NCBI RefSeq assembly: GCF_030272615.1
Contig: NC_081407.1
Location: 434,534,730 to 434,598,729, forward strand
Length of the DNA: 64,000 nucleotides
From: Cryptomeria japonica
Taxonomy: Eukaryota > Streptophyta > Pinopsida > Cupressales > Cupressaceae
Reading direction: 5' to 3'
How positions within the stretch are numbered: the first letter of the stretch is position 1; each line of letters opens with the position of its first letter. The notes under the pieces are model-generated. The model had not been told where the DNA came from. It worked only from the letters and a program-made list of their open reading frames with translations, and searched no databases. Made by a program: the position numbers and the translations under genes. Shown here in pieces: positions 26,353-38,008 of this stretch.

Positions 26353-26800
26353 ATCAGCGCGTGGGAAACATTCCCTAGTGCATCCGGTTAACAGTCTAGC
26401 GCATCCCGCTTATTGTTTAGCGCGCGGGGTCTATACTCTAGCGCGTGAAGTCCGTTCTTTAGCGCATGACCTCCACTAATCTTTTCCTGTAGGTCTCAGC
26501 ACGGAAGAAAAATAGAGTAGCGCATCAGAAAAATAGTTTGGCGCGTCGGGTCTGTTAGATAGCGCATCCACTTCACTATCTAGCGCGTGAAGTCCATCAT
26601 CCAACGCATGAAGTCCATCTTTTAGCGCATCAAATCATTAATTTTCCTATAGGTCTCAGCACGAGAGAAAAACAAAGTAGCACTTCCGACGCACAGAGTA
26701 GCGCATCCAACAAATAGTGTAGCGCATTTAGACATAACTTTAGCGCATCTAGGTTATATTGTAGCGCGTACAATCCTTTTTGTAGCGCATCACAGACAAA
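26353..26800 (+). repeat. Leader motif array 1 (TAGCGCRT)
   Basis: About 13 exact TAGCGC cores plus variants (TAGTGC, TAGCAC, CAGCGC) at roughly 20-40 base spacing. Most continue as TAGCGCATC or TAGCGCGTG. The spacers are mostly unrelated, apart from a duplicated block of about 157 bases around GGTCTCAGCAC (near 26,492 and 26,649). Confidence 0.85.
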
Positions 26801-27970
26801 AGGCAAAAATTAAAAATTGTAACCGAAATTAAATTTAGACTTGTAGAAGTCCACCAAAATCCAGATTTTTCTAACTATTTGATTGGAATTTTGCAGGACT
26901 CTGACAATTTCTTGCAGGTAGAGTTGGAAAATTTTCTTCTATCGATTTCTTTTGTTGACCACCAAAGATCAAAATTTTGCTTTGTTGACCAAATTATTTT
27001 CTTAGACTAGAAAATCATCGCTATGAAGGGTTAAAACGAACATCATGCTTGTTGGAGAAACATCTCCAAATAGAAGCTAGCAAAACATTGTCTTAAAGGC
27101 TAAAAAGAACAACTTGATTGTCTTGTCTCGAAAGTGGAAGGAATATGCTCTCCCCTTAACTGGGTGATCAAAGATCCAAACCACTCTTAAAAGCTTTCTT
27201 TACTTCAAGCAATAAAACCTTTAGCAGGCCTGCCTTCCCGAGGAGTTGAAATCAACTCTTAAAGTCGTTTATGGCCGGTGTGAAGGGAACGACCTAAGTG
27301 GGGAACGACTTTGACACCAAGAATTCCAACCCACTATAATCAAACGTGGAAAGTGACGAAAGTCCTTTTCAATGGTTGCGCGCAGCGATTAGCCTTCCCC
27401 CAGTATCCTTGAGATACGTAAAGCCTTTGTTCTAAAGGTTGGGAAGCCTCCTGAGGGAGTTTATCACTGACGGCCGAACAGGAAGCCTGATTACGAACCA
27501 TAGAAATAGAAGCTTTGAACCGAGTCAGTAACCAGACATTTATAACATCATAGTGCAAGGGTGGGGAAGAATCCGCCCCCAAGATTACTCACCATATATC
27601 TTCCAAGATAACTACTCAACTGTGAAGCAATTCACTTTGGGTTAATTTCTGGCAAAAGGCAAAAAAACGGGCGCCCTCTAGGGGGTGACACGGTTGTTTG
27701 AGCTGACAGAGTATCGAGACTAGTGGGCTCTGATGTTATTTATGACCTTTGACTAAAGAGTCTTTCTCAAGTGTATCATTCGTATCAAAACCTGTTAAAA
27801 CATTGGGGATTTGAACACATCCTCACAGAACATACACTTTTTGTTAGATTAGGCAAAATGGTTGTACTTTTTGTGTCGTGCTTGCATTTACTACTTCATA
27901 AAATCATCCATCGAACTTGAAAATTTCACAACAGAAGTTCAAAATTTGAAAAAAATCAACCAAAAGAAAA
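26801..27970 (+). other. Ty3 5' leader between arrays, with predicted stem-loops
   Basis: Non-coding leader. Two adjacent hairpins stand out: GAGTTGA/TCAACTC at 27243-27258 with a two-base loop, and AAAGTCGTT/AACGACTTT at 27261-27312 with a 34-base loop. This segment is less AT-biased than its surroundings and may hold packaging or dimerisation signals; that role is inferred only from position. Confidence 0.5.
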
Positions 27971-27977
27971 ATCAGGG

Positions 27978-28350
27978 TAGTTTAGCGCATAAGAGCAACC
28001 TCTTAGCGCATGTAGACTTTTCGTTAGCGCATCAAAACTTCAAATTAGCGCGTCAGTTCCAAATAGTAGCGTTTCATCTCAAGGCAAAACAGTGTAAAAT
28101 CATTTAGCGCATCAAAGAAACAGTCTAGCGCGTGGAAACATCAGCTTAGCGCGTAGAAACTAAACAGTAGTGCATCAGGTTCACAGGTTAGCGCGTTGCA
28201 GGCCCAGGGTAGCGCATAGCTTTTTTAAAACAAATAGAAAACATTTTTGAACATTCAAAACTTTAGCGCGTGTCTGGGGGCAGCCTAGCGGGTGTGGTCA
28301 TTATTTTAGCACGTGGGGTAAATTTTGTAGTGCATATAGTCTCTATTTTA
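27978..28350 (+). repeat. Leader motif array 2 (TAGCGCRT)
   Basis: About 10 exact TAGCGC cores plus TAGTGC, TAGCAC and TAGCGG variants, same orientation as array 1. The variants mostly differ by C-to-T or G-to-A at the CG dinucleotide. The 28,502-28,828 open frame just downstream is not in the gag frame and shows no domain. Confidence 0.85.
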
Positions 28351-28824
28351 GCACGTGATCCAAAACACAAAAACAGAGGGCAAAACAGTGAGGAATTTTA
28401 AAAATTTTGAAAATATTTTCAGAAGCCTTCTTCATCAGACATCATTTTTCATCAAACGAGAGTAGCAAAAACAAACCGTTAAGACTATTTCTTAAGCTAA
28501 TTTGTGTCAAAACAAACGTTGTAAAATCTTAAACGAATCGCACGATAAAACATGTCTATCTTATCATAATCTGGAAACCTCATCATTAGTATCAACAGAA
28601 TCCTTTACCATCTTACGGATTTTATCTCACAAAAACACTTGTTTAAAAATTTTCAAGTTGTCAAATCAAGTTTCCATATCGGGAAGCTTTTATCCATATC
28701 ATTTGACACATTTTGTCGTGAAGGGGCATCTAAACCTTCACTCTGATAAAGTAAGATTTGAAATTTTTCAAACAAGATCAACTGAATCCAAACAAATCAA
28801 AAGGAAATCATTGATCACTCATGC

Positions 28825-31800
28825 ATGACTAATCCTCATATTCTGAGAAGAAAGAACTTTTATCGTAACATCACGTTGAAGAAACAACAACCTAGTTTTT
28901 CCAAATTCATCAAGAGAAACAAGTTCTTATACATCAATCGTCAACTCTTCAAATCTCATCGGGTATTCCTGCATCATGTCAAACGTTATATCCAAAACAA
29001 ATCCAACGAATTTGACAAGGAACCCTTGAAGACAAGAGCCTACTGTCAAAAGTCTGCTTTTAATCAAACCATAAACCGCGGCAGAAAAATCAATCCAGCA
29101 TTCTTGCCGACGAGTGTATCACTTATAACATATCTCGACCAGAACCACCCACCCACGAACAACATATCAACGAGGCTTTTATCCCTTTCATCACTGAGAG
29201 TTTCTACTAAAATGTTTGTTACTCGCTCTAAAAGAAACAAACAAAGCGAGACACACGCTGAGTCTAGTATGAATCGAAGATTGTCAAATCCTGTTGAAGT
29301 TCCACCCTTAGAAGAACCTGAAATTACTGAAGCACTTCTTCAGGAATGTCAGGAAAACCCTTCATTCCAAAAGCTTGTAGAAAAACTCATGGAAAATGAC
29401 AAAGAAAAGTATTTGCTCATGCTTACAAGTAAAGGCGTTAAACTTCCCGAAGATTTAGACTCAAACATCTTTAAAAAAGGATCTCGACAATATGCATATC
29501 AAGAACAACAAAGAGAAGAAGAAACTCATAACTTTGAACAACACATACCTGAGCAACACATTCCAGAACAACGCATACCAGAAATGCGTATACCCGAACT
29601 AGAAACACCAGAGCAAAATCTACCATTTACCACACCTTTTTAGCTGAGAACAAATACAAGAGAAGAACTTTTCCCTCGACAAGACAACATGCCTTTGGCT
29701 GCCCTTACTCAACAAATGCAAATGTTGCAAAGGCAAATACAGGATATGCAACAAGGTACAACAGTGCAGTACTCTTTAAACGAAATCTGTCCTTATCCAT
29801 TTGACAGAAGATTGAACATGGTGCCTTTTCCTCCAAACTCAGACGTTCCCAAATTTGATAAATATGATGGGAAAAGTGATCCCCGAGATCATGTTCGAGA
29901 ATTTTGCACAATGAGGCTTGAATTTGCTCATGATGACACCTATTTGATGAGGTTATTCCCCAGAAGCTTGGGAGGGCAAACCATGGAATGGTTATCCAAA
30001 ATTACACCGCCTGTCAGATCATTTGATGAATTGGTTAACAAATTCATAACCCAATATTCCTACAACATCCAACATGCCATAACCATGCTAGATGTTTGCA
30101 ACACCAAACAAAAGAACAATGAAACATTCATGATATTCCTTCAATGCTGGCGACGTATGGTATCTAGATATCCTCGAGATATTCCCAAGAAGGAGAAAAT
30201 GGAAATCTTTATCGATAACTTGAATAGTGAAATGAGTTATAGACTAAAACTTCAATGCATACCATCTTTCGCTAAATTAATTGAGAATGGCATTCAAGTA
30301 GAGGAAGCATGTGTCAAAAAGGGAACACTCAAATTCTACAAGGAAGGAACAAATTCATCAAACTACAATAACCAGAACAATACCAACCTTGACAAATCTT
30401 GCTTTTGGACTCAAAACAAAAATGAAGGCAACAATGAATCATATGATCCCAAATCTAAGCAACCAGTGCTCGCATTATCCGAAAATCCTCAAAACACAAA
30501 AAATGCTAAAACTGCTAATCCAAATGCTCACACATATGCACCAAACACCGATCAAGGACAACTTAACACAAACAACACCAATGATACTCAAAGCAAAAAC
30601 ATGAATCCAGGACTTAACAACAATTCATGCAACAACACAAACAATTTCCAAAAGTGTATCTTCACACCACTGGGGCAATCACTAGAATTAGCATTCAGAG
30701 AACTTTTGGCACACAAAATTCTTTCTTTGCCTCCAATCAGCAACTATGAACCCCAAATCAAACCGCCTTGGTGGAATGATTCACACTATTGTGATTACCA
30801 TCGTAACAAGGGTCATCAGATGAATGATTGCATGAGGTTAAAACACGTGGTGCAAGATATGATTGATCGAGGTGACTTGAAAATAGATGGTCTCAAAACA
30901 AATAGTGATCATGGAGCCTTTAAAAATCCTCTTCCAAATTACAAAGATGGAGCTTCAACCTCGAACGATACACGCAGAGCTCGTATCAACCATATCTACA
31001 ACAACACCATAAATCACATATCAGCTGAAGAACATCAAGTAAATGTCATCACCATCAGAGATAAACATGATCATGAATCTATCAATGTAACAACCCGAAC
31101 TCAGAAATATGTCTTGAAAGGACATACTGCACCTACAACTATCACACCAAAAATCCAATATGACTTGGTTAGCCAACTACGTAAAACTCCAGCACAGATA
31201 TCTATACTAGAATTGCTGAAACTATCACCAAAGCACAAAGACATATTAGAACAAGCGCTATTGGAAACCAATGTACCTCAAAATTTGGATACAAACAGAT
31301 TTCAAGCCATGGTCGCCCATATGACTGGACCTCATAACCTCACCTTCTCAGAGCATGACGATGCTTCCTTAATCCATCCGCATAATACTCCTCTCCATAT
31401 CAAAGTCATTGTTTGCAAACACCGAGTAAAAAGAGTCCTAATAGATGGAGGAGCCGGACTTAATATATGTACTTTAAAGCTTATTCGTGCATTAGGCTTC
31501 TCAGAAGAATCTATTGATCCTTGCAAGAAGATCACCATAAAGGCATATGATGATGAGGAAAGGTCCTCTAAAGGAACTGTGATATTACCCATTCAAGTAG
31601 GACCAGTGCAAAAAGCTACTATATGTCAGGTCTTGGACATAGACCTTACCTACAATATTTTATTAGGGCGACCCTTGATACATGAAATGCAAGCAGTACC
31701 TTCCACATATCACCAGTGTGTCAAATTTCCTTATGACAGACAAGAAGTATCCATATATGCTAATCACAATCCATTTCAACATTGCAACGCAATGGGGGCA

Positions 31801-34800
31801 GCCCAAGACAGTTTGGTTCCTCATAATAGAGAAAAGCAACGATCTTCAACATCAAATCAACAAACAGCAAAATCCAACTCCTTATGGGGAGACTTCGAAT
31901 AGAAAATGCAAATCAAAGGCCAAGGTATGGGAGAATACTCTTTGGAGCCTTTATGTGTGGCCAAATTACCAACATCACCTAGATCTCATGGATTGCCTAC
32001 TACATCAACACATCTGGTCACTCAGCCCATCACCAAATTTGATGGTACCTTCATCCAATTGGGCACTCTGGCACATGAATCAGAAGACAAGGATATTCTT
32101 AGCTGGTTATACAAAGATGAGAAAGAAGATAATAGAGAAGCCGCTCTGGATATTGTTCTACCTACACACCTATATGGAAAAGGATACTTAATCATGCAGC
32201 AAATGGGATATGACGGTAAAGGACCTATTGGGAAACGCAAGGAAGGAGTCACTGAACCTATAAATCTTCCTTCGCAACCCAATAGAAACAAAGCAGGATT
32301 GGGTCGTGAGCTCACCTTCCTATTAAAAAGGCCACCCCTCATCACTACAAAACCTCAATGGAAAGTAAAGACGAAGTACAAAGAAGAATCCTGGCAGGAA
32401 GCACTCTTTGAATCAGCAGAAATAATCCGCAAGGCACGGGAACGTCAGGATCAGAAGTTACATCAGGAAAAGCTTCTAAAACACAAAAGGGCCATATCTG
32501 CAGCAGTAGCTCATATTCAAACACCAATATCTCAAGAACAAATAAAATCATCTTCAGATACCTTTGTTTCTTCCTGAAGAAACACAGTCTATGAACAAAT
32601 ACAGAAAATAGAAGACGGATCTGACACAGAATCAACAAAAACTATCAAAATGGTATCTATCATCAAAAATTTGTTTTCACCATACAACATACCAGTTTAC
32701 AGCACTGATAGAATCTGGGATGATGCCCTGGAGACTGATTCCAATGAATATGAATGGGGTACCTGCTCCAATGCTACTACAGATATCCCTAATGATACTG
32801 ATTCTATATCTCTTTCTCAAGAAGAACATAGCGCAAGAGATAGACCTCTTGAATTTGGACCACAGAATATCTATGACACCACGGAAAGCGAACAGAAACA
32901 TTATGAACAAGTCTATGTAGAAGATAATACCATCGAAGACCTCGACGAAATCCTAGACTTCTTTAAAACCAAGAACAATCACGATGAAAACTCTGTCCTA
33001 ACACTCACAGTAGCCGAACTTGATCCACCTAATGATTCCTTACCGCTTGTCTTTCCTGACCTTATCGACTAGGATGAACCTGAAATCCATGATACACCAA
33101 TTTTCCCAGATGATGAATCTATTATCCATTACCTATGTATCGTAAATCCGGAAACAGGCTCTACCAGCGAACAAAGTAACAATGTCTACAAACCAGGGAG
33201 TGCCAAGTCTCTCAGTCGCAAAAATGAACAAAATAAAGAATCTGATGCTGAAAACCAGTCAATGGCAGCTCTAGATCACAAAAAAGTAAAAATAAAGGAC
33301 GCATCTGGGGGTGAAAACCTTTTTAAGGCACCTAACGATGGGAGACTTGACACTCTTCCTGAGCACTTTCATGAGCGATCACCCATATTAATTGAGCCCA
33401 CTCAATCAATCAACATTGGTACCACGGAAGCAGTCAGAAACCTACACCTTGCAGAATCTCTGACAGAGGAAGAAAGATCAACATTCATCATTTTCTTTAA
33501 AGAACAACAAATTAACTTTGCTTGGTCATGTGCTGATATGCCTGGAGTGGATCCACACTTAATCATACATCACTTGTCCATCTCTTCAGGAGTTAAACCA
33601 GTCAAGAAAAAGCTATGAAAGATGAATCCACAGGTGGCACGCATGGTCAAAACTGAACTAAAGAAATTATTAGACGTCAGATTCATCCGACCCATTGACT
33701 ATGCAGAATGGATTTCCAACATCGTTCCAATATCAAAACCAGATGGCAGTATCAGAATATGCACTGACTTCAAAGACGTCAACAAAGCTTGTCCAAAGGA
33801 CGACTTTCCTCTGCCCAGTATCGACATAATTGTAGATCTCACAGCAAGTCATGCAATGCTCTCACTAATGGACAGTTTCTCAGGCTATAATCAAATCAAA
33901 ATAGCCCCAGAAGATCAAGATAAAACCACGTTCACCTGTCCTTGGGGAACGTACTGTTGGAATGTTATGCCTTTTGGCTTAAAGAATGCAGGAGCCACTT
34001 ATCAAAGAGCAATGACCACAATATTCCATGACATGATGCACACATTTATGGAAGACTATGTGGACGATTTACTCGCTAAATCCTTCACCAGAGCAGAACA
34101 TCTCAGCATCCTAACAAAGATCTTTGATCGATTGGAAAAATTCCAAGTCAGGCTCAACCCTAAGAAGTGTGTCTTTGGGGTTACATCAGGCAAGCTACTA
34201 GGCTACATTGTCTCAGCTAAAGGCATTGAAGTAGATCCAGCAAAGGTACAAGCCATTATGGACATGCCACCACCAAAGAATGTCAATCAACTCAAATCTC
34301 TACAAGGATGACTTCAATCAATCAGGCGATTCATCGCTCAACTAGCAGATAAAAGTCTACCATTTAACCATTTACTACACAAAAATGTACCATTCAAATG
34401 GGAGACCAAGTGTGCAGAATCTTTTTACCAAATCAAACAGTACCTGATGAATCCACCAGTTTTGGTACCACCAGTCGTAGGAAAGCCTCTTATCCTATAT
34501 ATCTCAACAACAGATATATCGCTGGGGGCACTATTGGCACAAGAAGATCAACAAGGGAAGGAACGCGCCATATATTATATCAGTAGGACATTGAATGGCT
34601 ATGAACTCAACTATACATTCATTGAAAAAGCTTGCCTAACAGTGGTCTTCACATCTCAGAAGTTCCGACATTATATGCTAGCACACACCATTAAGCTAGT
34701 CACAAAAATTGATCCTCTCAAATATCTACTCAGCAAGGCAGCTCTTACAGGCCGATTGGCTAAATGGATCATGATTCTTAGTGAATTTGACATCCAATAC

Positions 34801-36678
34801 ATAGAAAGACGAGCCATTAAGGGACAAGCAATTGCAGATCAGTTGGCTGAAGCACCGCTACCAGGCAAACACACCATGGAGATTGAATTTCCAAACAGGG
34901 ACGTTCTTGCTCTTTCTACTACACAATGGACCCTATACTTTGATGGATCCTATACACAACATGGTTCAGGTGCTGGCATTCTGTTCATCACTCCTAAAGG
35001 ACACACTATACCAAGATCATATAGGCTTATGTTTCCATGCACAAATAATGTGGTTGAATATGAGGCACTGGTTATAGGTATCAAAATGGCCATAGAATGG
35101 AAAATCCTAGAGTTAAAAGTCAATGGAGACTCACAACTAGTCGTCCATCAAATCAACAACGACTATCAGATAAAGGATGACAAGCTACTACCCTACAAGC
35201 GAATGGTGGATGACTTCAAACAGTATTTTGTGCACATCACCTTCGAGCAAATACCGAGATTGAACAACAAAGCAGCCGATGCAATGGCTACTATCGCTTC
35301 ACTATTACAAATTTTAGCGCAACAGAGTCGTTACGAGTTCTTGGTAGAGCAACTGTTCTCCCCCGCCTATAACCACTCTGAATCCCAGGTTATCTATGCC
35401 TTGACTGGTTCAGATTCTCCGTTATATGGACCAATATACGACTACCTCAAGCACAATATCTTACCAATTGACCAATCCTGTAACCAAAAACGTAACTTTA
35501 TCCGACAAGCTGCTCGTTACACCCTTACCACTGATACTTTGTATCGTCGAGGTCTAGATGGTACTCTTCTTAGTTGCCTTGATCGTAATGATTTCGATTC
35601 TGCTTTACACGAGCTTCGCGAAGGTATTTGTGGCACACATTCAAGTGGTACTACTCTTGCTAAAAAGCTTCTAAGGATGGGATACTACTGGCCTACAATG
35701 GAGAAAGACTCATATCACTTCGCTAAGAAATGTCCTAAATGCCAGATCCATGGTAATCTAATACATGCACCAGCATAGGAACTGCAGCCATTTACAACAT
35801 CCTGGCCCTTTTGTCAGTGGGGACTGGACTTAGTAAGAAAAATTCATCATTCATCTTCACATGGACACAAGTTCATTATAACAGCAACAGAATACTTTAC
35901 CAAATGGATAGAAGCAGTTCCCATGACCACAGTGACAGGGAAACAAATTGCCTCTTTTATCCTCAATTATCTTATCTGCAGATATGGTATTCCAAGTTCA
36001 ATCATCACAGATAATGGACGGCCTTTCAAAAATCAAGATGTCCAAGAACTATGTGAAAAATTCAAAATCCAACATAGGTTCTCTACACCATACTACCCAC
36101 AGGGAAATGGTCAAGCGGGAGCGTCTAACAAGACAATACTGAAAATCCTCAAGAAAATGGTGAATGATGCAGGCAAAGATTGGCATGTACAACTCAATCC
36201 AGCACTTTGGGCATACAGAACCAGCATCTGCACACCTACAGGAGCAACACCATACTCCTTGGTATATGGATCAGAAGCCATTTTACCCCTGGAGGTAGAA
36301 ATCCCATCTCTCATAGTATCTCTGAAAGGCTTAATCCCAGATGAAGAGTATCGAGTTAACCGCTTGCAAGAACTTGAACTATTAGATGAAAGACGTCAGC
36401 ATGCTTATACTCATCTCAAAGCATATCAGCAATGCATGTGCAGGAGCTACAATCACAAGGTCATCCCCCGCAACTTCAAAGTTGGTGACCTAGTTCTCAA
36501 AGAAAATCCAAGAAATCAGCAAGATCGAGAAAAGAAAGGGAAATTTGAACCTAACTGGTTGGGTCTCTATGTCATCATATCAGTCTATGGATCAAGTGCC
36601 TATCAGCTAACAAATTTAGAAGGAGATGTGCTCGACGAACCAACTAACAACATCCATCTGAAGAAATACTACACTTAG
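28825..36678 (+). pseudogene. Ty3 gag-pol polyprotein, one frame with seven in-frame stops
   Basis: A single frame runs 7.85 kb without a frameshift. In order: N-terminal region with an IPEQ peptide repeat (near 29,545-29,620); Gag core (29,820-30,300); zinc-knuckle-like CDYHRNKGHQMNDC (about 30,790-30,830); retropepsin with LIDGGAG (about 31,440); G-patch (about 32,185-32,320); acidic linker; RT with YVDD at 34,057-34,068; RNase H (34,440-34,870); a second RNase H starting at LYFDGS (34,930-35,310); integrase with CPKC, GLD and DNG (35,480-36,680). Stops are at 29641, 31900, 32575, 33070, 33616, 34309 and 35776. The third catalytic acidic residue of integrase is replaced by glycine at 36118-36120. 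The start may be ATG 28825 or, more gag-like, ATG 29212 (MFVTRSKR). Confidence 0.93.
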
Positions 36679-38008
36679 TAGTCTAGTGCACGGAAAAAGC
36701 CAAAACAAGCAAAAAAATCAAAAAATTCAGAAAAAAAGCAAAAACAAAGTACAATAAAAACAAACGGTGAAAACCTGGTAAACAGGCGCTCTTGTGAAAG
36801 AATGGCTCCTCTACCTATCTCCATACCATTTTATCCATACAAACACTATCGGCCATCGCCTGACACTTAGCAAATATCCATTCAGGACATACTTAGCGTA
36901 GTCACTATCCTGGTATATCCATATATATCCTCTTACCACAAATACACCATGGCTTGGAAATCACTGTACATATTCACATCAAGAGGCACACTCAGCTAGG
37001 GGCATTCAAATCATCTAAATAGTGCAAACATTCAAGATATCAAGGCTATTTGCAAAACTCAAAAACATGACATCCACCAAACCAAAAACTACGCTTCATC
37101 GCAAAACAAAACAATTTACAAAAATACCAAGGATGGATGATTTTCTGAAGTACTGAATGTTGCATTATCGCATAAAAATCTTAACTAGTTTTTCATTTTG
37201 AATTTTTTGAATTATTGGATTCTCTTCCTTGTCTCACTAAATGCTTCGAAGCTAGAGATCATGAGGAACTTCCAATATTTTCTTAGTCTTCTGTCTGGGA
37301 GGCGATCACTTGTACTGTGTGAATACTTGCCTCGAGACGTGATACGTCGAATATCACTAAAGGCTTGATTCCACTTCACGCATACAAATGATCTAATCTT
37401 GTCTGTTTACGCAATACGCACTCAGGTCATCCTGGTTCAATTATACCTTGACGCTTGTGCTACCTTGCAAAATCAAATATCATGTAAATTTTTCTCAGGT
37501 CATTATGGTTCAATTATACCATTATGCTTGTATAAATTTTTAACATATCCCAAACAAATCAATGCTCAATGATGATACCTAAAAAAAAAAAAAAAGAAAG
37601 AAAGCAAACAACATATGGCTATATCGGATGGCAAATACAGAATGAGGATGCTACCAAAAACATAGTTGCATATCATTTTACAATTAGTTGCATATCATTT
37701 AACATGTTTGAATATCCTTTTTCATTTAGTTGCATATCAAATCATACATCTCATTTTCAAGAGACATCTCACAGCATATAAAAACATACATCCTGCATCA
37801 TACATTATATCATATATTTAAAGCATTGCATCATCATAAAGAAATAACCCACATAACATGCATCCATATAAACACACCACATGATCAAAGAAAATGGTGT
37901 CGTATATATATATATATATCAAAAATGATCAAAAGGTACAAAATGTATCAAAACTGTGTCCAGTACAAAGAATAACAATGATCAAAAATACAACAAAGAC
38001 CACGTCTC
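36679..38008. other. Ty3 non-coding stretch between pol and antisense gene
   Basis: 1.3 kb with no supported gene. It holds an A-rich segment just after pol, repeated GGTTCAATTATACC phrases near 37,435 and 37,507, repeated TTGCATATCAT phrases near 37,667-37,735, and a (TA)n run near 37,905-37,918. The two transcription units converge here, so terminators for both strands are expected. Confidence 0.5.

Noticed and set aside
26353-28350. TAGCGC arrays as a CRISPR or ordinary satellite
   Set aside because: The core is only 6-9 bases, spacing is irregular and spacers are unrelated. The context is a plant retrotransposon.
28502-28828. 108-codon frame before gag
   Set aside because: Different frame from gag-pol, no domain, and located in the leader just after a motif array.
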